Shown here piece by piece: positions 32,501 through 33,674 of a stretch of DNA of 33,674 nt (positions are counted from its first letter, which is position 1; every line of letters begins with the position of its first letter). The DNA is from Cyclobacteriaceae bacterium (GTDB lineage Bacteria; Bacteroidota; Bacteroidia; Cytophagales; Cyclobacteriaceae). The stretch spans positions 1 to 33,674 of the forward strand of contig JAOUDZ010000041.1 of NCBI GenBank assembly GCA_029858965.1, given 5' to 3'. Made by a program: the position numbers and the translations under genes. The notes under the pieces are model-generated. The model saw nothing but the letters and a program-made list of their open reading frames with translations. It was not told the origin of the DNA and ran no database searches.

Positions 32501-33026
32501 GCCGCTTGTAGCACAGTTTTCTCCGATATATGGCATGGTAACCGGAGATTACGATGATGATGGCAACCTGGATGTGCTGCTGGTTGGTAATTCATATTCA
32601 CCTGAAATTTCATCGGGTCGTGACGACGCTTGCATTGGATTGTATTTGAGCGGGAACGGGAAGGGCGGCTTTAGACCTGTTTCGGTGACGAAGAGCGGAT
32701 TTCTGGCCGATAGAGATGCCAAGGGCATGGCAAGAATGGTATCGGGTGACGGACGCGAATTAGTCATTGTAGGAAATAATGATAATGCATTGCAGGCATA
32801 CGCAACACAACATTCGGGAAAGTATTATCGCGCGGAAAAGAATGACGCCTACGCGATTGTTACCTTAAAGAATGGCCAACTTTACAGGCATGAATTCTAC
32901 TATGGATCGACTTATTTTTCCCAATCCTCCCGCGATTTGAAATTATCCCCGGAGATGACTTCGGTAAAGGTTTTTGATTTCCAGGGAAATGATAAGGAGA
33001 TCGTGGTGAACGCAGTTGGTAATTGA
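29514..33026 (+). CDS. Large FG-GAP/VCBS-repeat lipoprotein with ASPIC/UnbV domain (CRTAC1-like)
   Basis: The 1170-aa protein has a leader ending at Cys17 (FFALIKC), suggesting a lipoprotein, although Lys at -1 is unusual. At least fourteen calcium-loop motifs of the form D-x-[DN]-x-D-G lie in two arrays, about residues 60-480 and 640-1080, e.g. DINNDGLQDVYFTG, DFDMDGDLDMYL, DYDNDGLKDLFI, DVNGDGLEDFYVGG and DYDDDGNLDVLLVG. Between them is an ASPIC/UnbV domain (503-590: LEGIGTKVFLRNKG to LHFGLGASDEADTVEILWPD). Two FG-GAP propellers flanking an ASPIC domain is a standard Bacteroidota surface-protein design, often near SusCD systems, none of which is seen here. A carbohydrate or adhesion role is inferred. 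It is divergent from the sensor kinase, which might respond to the same substrate. Confidence 0.9.
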   Translation: MKYSIYFVLLFFALIKCTDSSDKLFVAASSAATGIKFANTIQAGDSLSVLDAEYLYNGGGVAIGDINNDGLQDVYFTGNMSSSRLYLNQGNLEFEDITEKSGVGTTKWANGAAIVDINQDGFKDIYVSVGGTRNTPEKDRANLLFINNGDMTFTESAVQYGLADSGYGIQSAFFDFDMDGDLDMYLLRNSFVNYPRNNSRPKSINGEAASTDKLFRNNGDLTFTDVSQEAGILIEGFGLGVGVSDINEDGWPDVYVSNDFVTNDLLYINNHDGTFTNRISQYLKHQTFNGMGTDVADYNNDGKVDIVVLDMLPEDNKRWKLTSRGNSYDEFQNGIKNGYEHQYIRNTLQLNNGNGTFSEIGQLAGVEATEWSWSALLADYDNDGLKDLFISNGYKQDIINLDFIVYGDKEQSMGMPEADDKERLKLLNELPGIKVHNYMYKNNGDLTFSDVSEAWGLSAPTYSNGAAYADLDNDGDLDLVTNNLDEEASVWESHARQSRGADQSNYMRISLAGPPTNLEGIGTKVFLRNKGTLQYQYFSPFRGYLSTVEPFLHFGLGASDEADTVEILWPDGKYQMLQHVKANQVLRIDYAAAKERILVEKAVAATLFEDVTKASEIDFIHEENIFVDFKLQPILPHMHSLNGPGVTAGDVNGDGLEDFYVGGAAGFAGAMFMQQPGGKFKRKSMTGMDSLSEEMGVLLFDADNDNDLDLYTVSGGSEQIKESALYQDHLYLNDGGGNFAAAPNALPAIRQSGSCVVGSDYDRDGDLDLFIGGRIIPGEYPLPAGSFLLRNDSKGAACRFTDVTDEVEGLRKTGLVCSGLWTDYDNDGWIDLMVVGEFMPVRFYHNEKGRLIDATNKTDLTHTSGWWNSIAGGDFDGDGDTDYVLGNLGLNTHFHANEEEPLCVYASDYNKDGRIDPVMTYYVQGKKYVGHSRDNLIDQINSIRGRFRTYTDYANATFEESFLPEELKEAYVVCSERFESSYLENLGKGKFKISGLPLVAQFSPIYGMVTGDYDDDGNLDVLLVGNSYSPEISSGRDDACIGLYLSGNGKGGFRPVSVTKSGFLADRDAKGMARMVSGDGRELVIVGNNDNALQAYATQHSGKYYRAEKNDAYAIVTLKNGQLYRHEFYYGSTYFSQSSRDLKLSPEMTSVKVFDFQGNDKEIVVNAVGN

Positions 33027-33046
33027 CTGGTGGATTGAGCACGGCC

Positions 33047-33070
33047 ATATTTAATTACATATTTAATTAC
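33047..33070. repeat. Perfect 12-bp tandem duplication
   Basis: ATATTTAATTAC occurs twice in direct succession without mismatch, 20 bases after the FG-GAP gene. It probably arose by slippage. No function is apparent. Confidence 0.85.
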
Positions 33071-33547
33071 GTTTACCGTGTTCGATGCACAAGTCGTAGC
33101 TTGGCGGGAGTCGATCAGCCGGTCAATTGAGGACTTGTTCATGCCATCTTGAAGAGAAGGCTTCGATGCGGCACCTTTGCTCCTGGCTAGAGTACGGATA
33201 GATATTCACGGCAACACGAAGTTTTCAGCATTAAGGCTGATAGGGGGTAACGATTTTTGTTGCACTTCGGAGCGCTCATATATATTCTTACGCGAAAGGT
33301 CTATAGACAGGCGCTACGTTAGCTGCCCGATTTCCATTAAGAAGACAGCTAACCACTATTGCTTCCTTTGAATAATAATCGCATGTACAAATCAAAATAT
33401 CCGATTACAAACGTTTACAAATGACAATAAACGTGTACCATCAGATCAGGTATCCCGTGCTATTTTGAATTTGGTTTGATTGCTCAATGACCTTTTCTGG
33501 TATTGAACCCCGCAAAACCCCTGATAAACCCAATCCCAGACATAAAG

Positions 33548-33575
33548 TGTACTAACCCCCTATAAGTTGGACAGA
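33548..33575 (+). mobile_element. Possible terminal inverted repeat of an IS3-type element
   Basis: TGTACTAACCCCC followed by TATAAGTTGGACAGA resembles the TGnACTn(3)CCCC...AAGTTGGACA ends of many IS3-family elements (from memory). If real, the element would lie mostly to the right, outside the window. No transposase reading frame begins in the remaining 100 bases, so this stays a weak call. Confidence 0.25.
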
Positions 33576-33674
33576 ATCGTTGTTTACAATGTGTAGTGCT
33601 TGCCGGTTTTCCTGTTCAACTTCTAAGCAAAAATAGGTGTCTGAATCAGCCGTGTCAAGGCTGGCACAAAACGA

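Larger units (their letters stand above)
33027..33674. other. Right-end region without a convincing gene
   Basis: No frame in these 648 bases shows protein-like composition. The longest is a 64-codon plus-strand frame at 33177-33371 without homology I can recognise. Visible structure is the 12-bp tandem duplication at 33047-33070, an AT-rich block with the palindrome AAACGTTT near 33410, and a possible insertion-sequence end at 33548-33575. The promoter of a gene beyond the window may lie here. Confidence 0.55.

Noticed and set aside
33177-33371. 64-codon plus-strand frame at the right end
   Set aside because: Composition is not protein-like, there is no signal, motif or promoter, and it lies in a region with the look of intergenic DNA.
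1-33674. tRNA, rRNA, riboswitch, CRISPR array or complete prophage/transposon
   Set aside because: No cloverleaf-like sequence, rRNA core motif, regularly spaced repeat, transposase or integrase was seen on either strand by eye.

Overview
The window looks like chromosomal DNA of a Bacteroidota bacterium, most likely a Cytophagales-type soil or water organism (Chryseolinea/Ohtaekwangia-like; this lineage is inferred from gene content, not proven). Pointers are the TAnnTTTG-type promoter boxes, few recognisable Shine-Dalgarno sequences, many secreted proteins with signal peptides ending in A-Q, a very large FG-GAP/ASPIC lipoprotein, and a two-component-propeller sensor kinase. No rRNA, tRNA, CRISPR array or complete mobile element is visible.

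Left part (1-6.6 kb): the tail of an unknown gene, a secreted DinB-fold protein, then a tight four-gene operon (DUF427 protein, unknown 290-aa protein, EgtB, EgtD) for ergothioneine synthesis. It converges, with a 9-bp overlap of the coding ends, on a two-gene ABC transporter operon (ATPase plus a fused binding protein-permease) of the OpuC/EgtUV family that handles trimethylammonium compounds. Synthesis and transport of ergothioneine or another betaine may therefore be physically linked here; this is the most interesting hypothesis in the window.

Middle (6.8-14.2 kb): single-gene units. They are an outer-membrane barrel with a POTRA-like N-terminus, a formylglycine-generating-enzyme-like lipoprotein with an intact cysteine pair, two small outer-membrane barrel proteins, a decayed gene split over three reading frames, an AI-2E family permease, and an AraC-type regulator.

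Right-middle (14.3-24.9 kb): about 10.5 kb of genes all on the plus strand with a stress/ion-homeostasis flavour. They encode a tandem universal stress protein, a GNAT-nitrilase fusion, a YtxH-like small protein, an NhaD-type Na+/H+ antiporter, an outer-membrane protein, three consecutive and translationally coupled MscS-family channels, and an APC permease with a soluble C-terminal tail.

Right end (25.0-33.7 kb): a GT-C-like multi-spanning protein, a large propeller sensor histidine kinase, and, divergent from it, a 1170-aa FG-GAP/ASPIC repeat lipoprotein with its own good promoter match. The last 650 bases hold no convincing gene, a perfect 12-bp tandem duplication, and a short sequence resembling an IS3-type terminal repeat.
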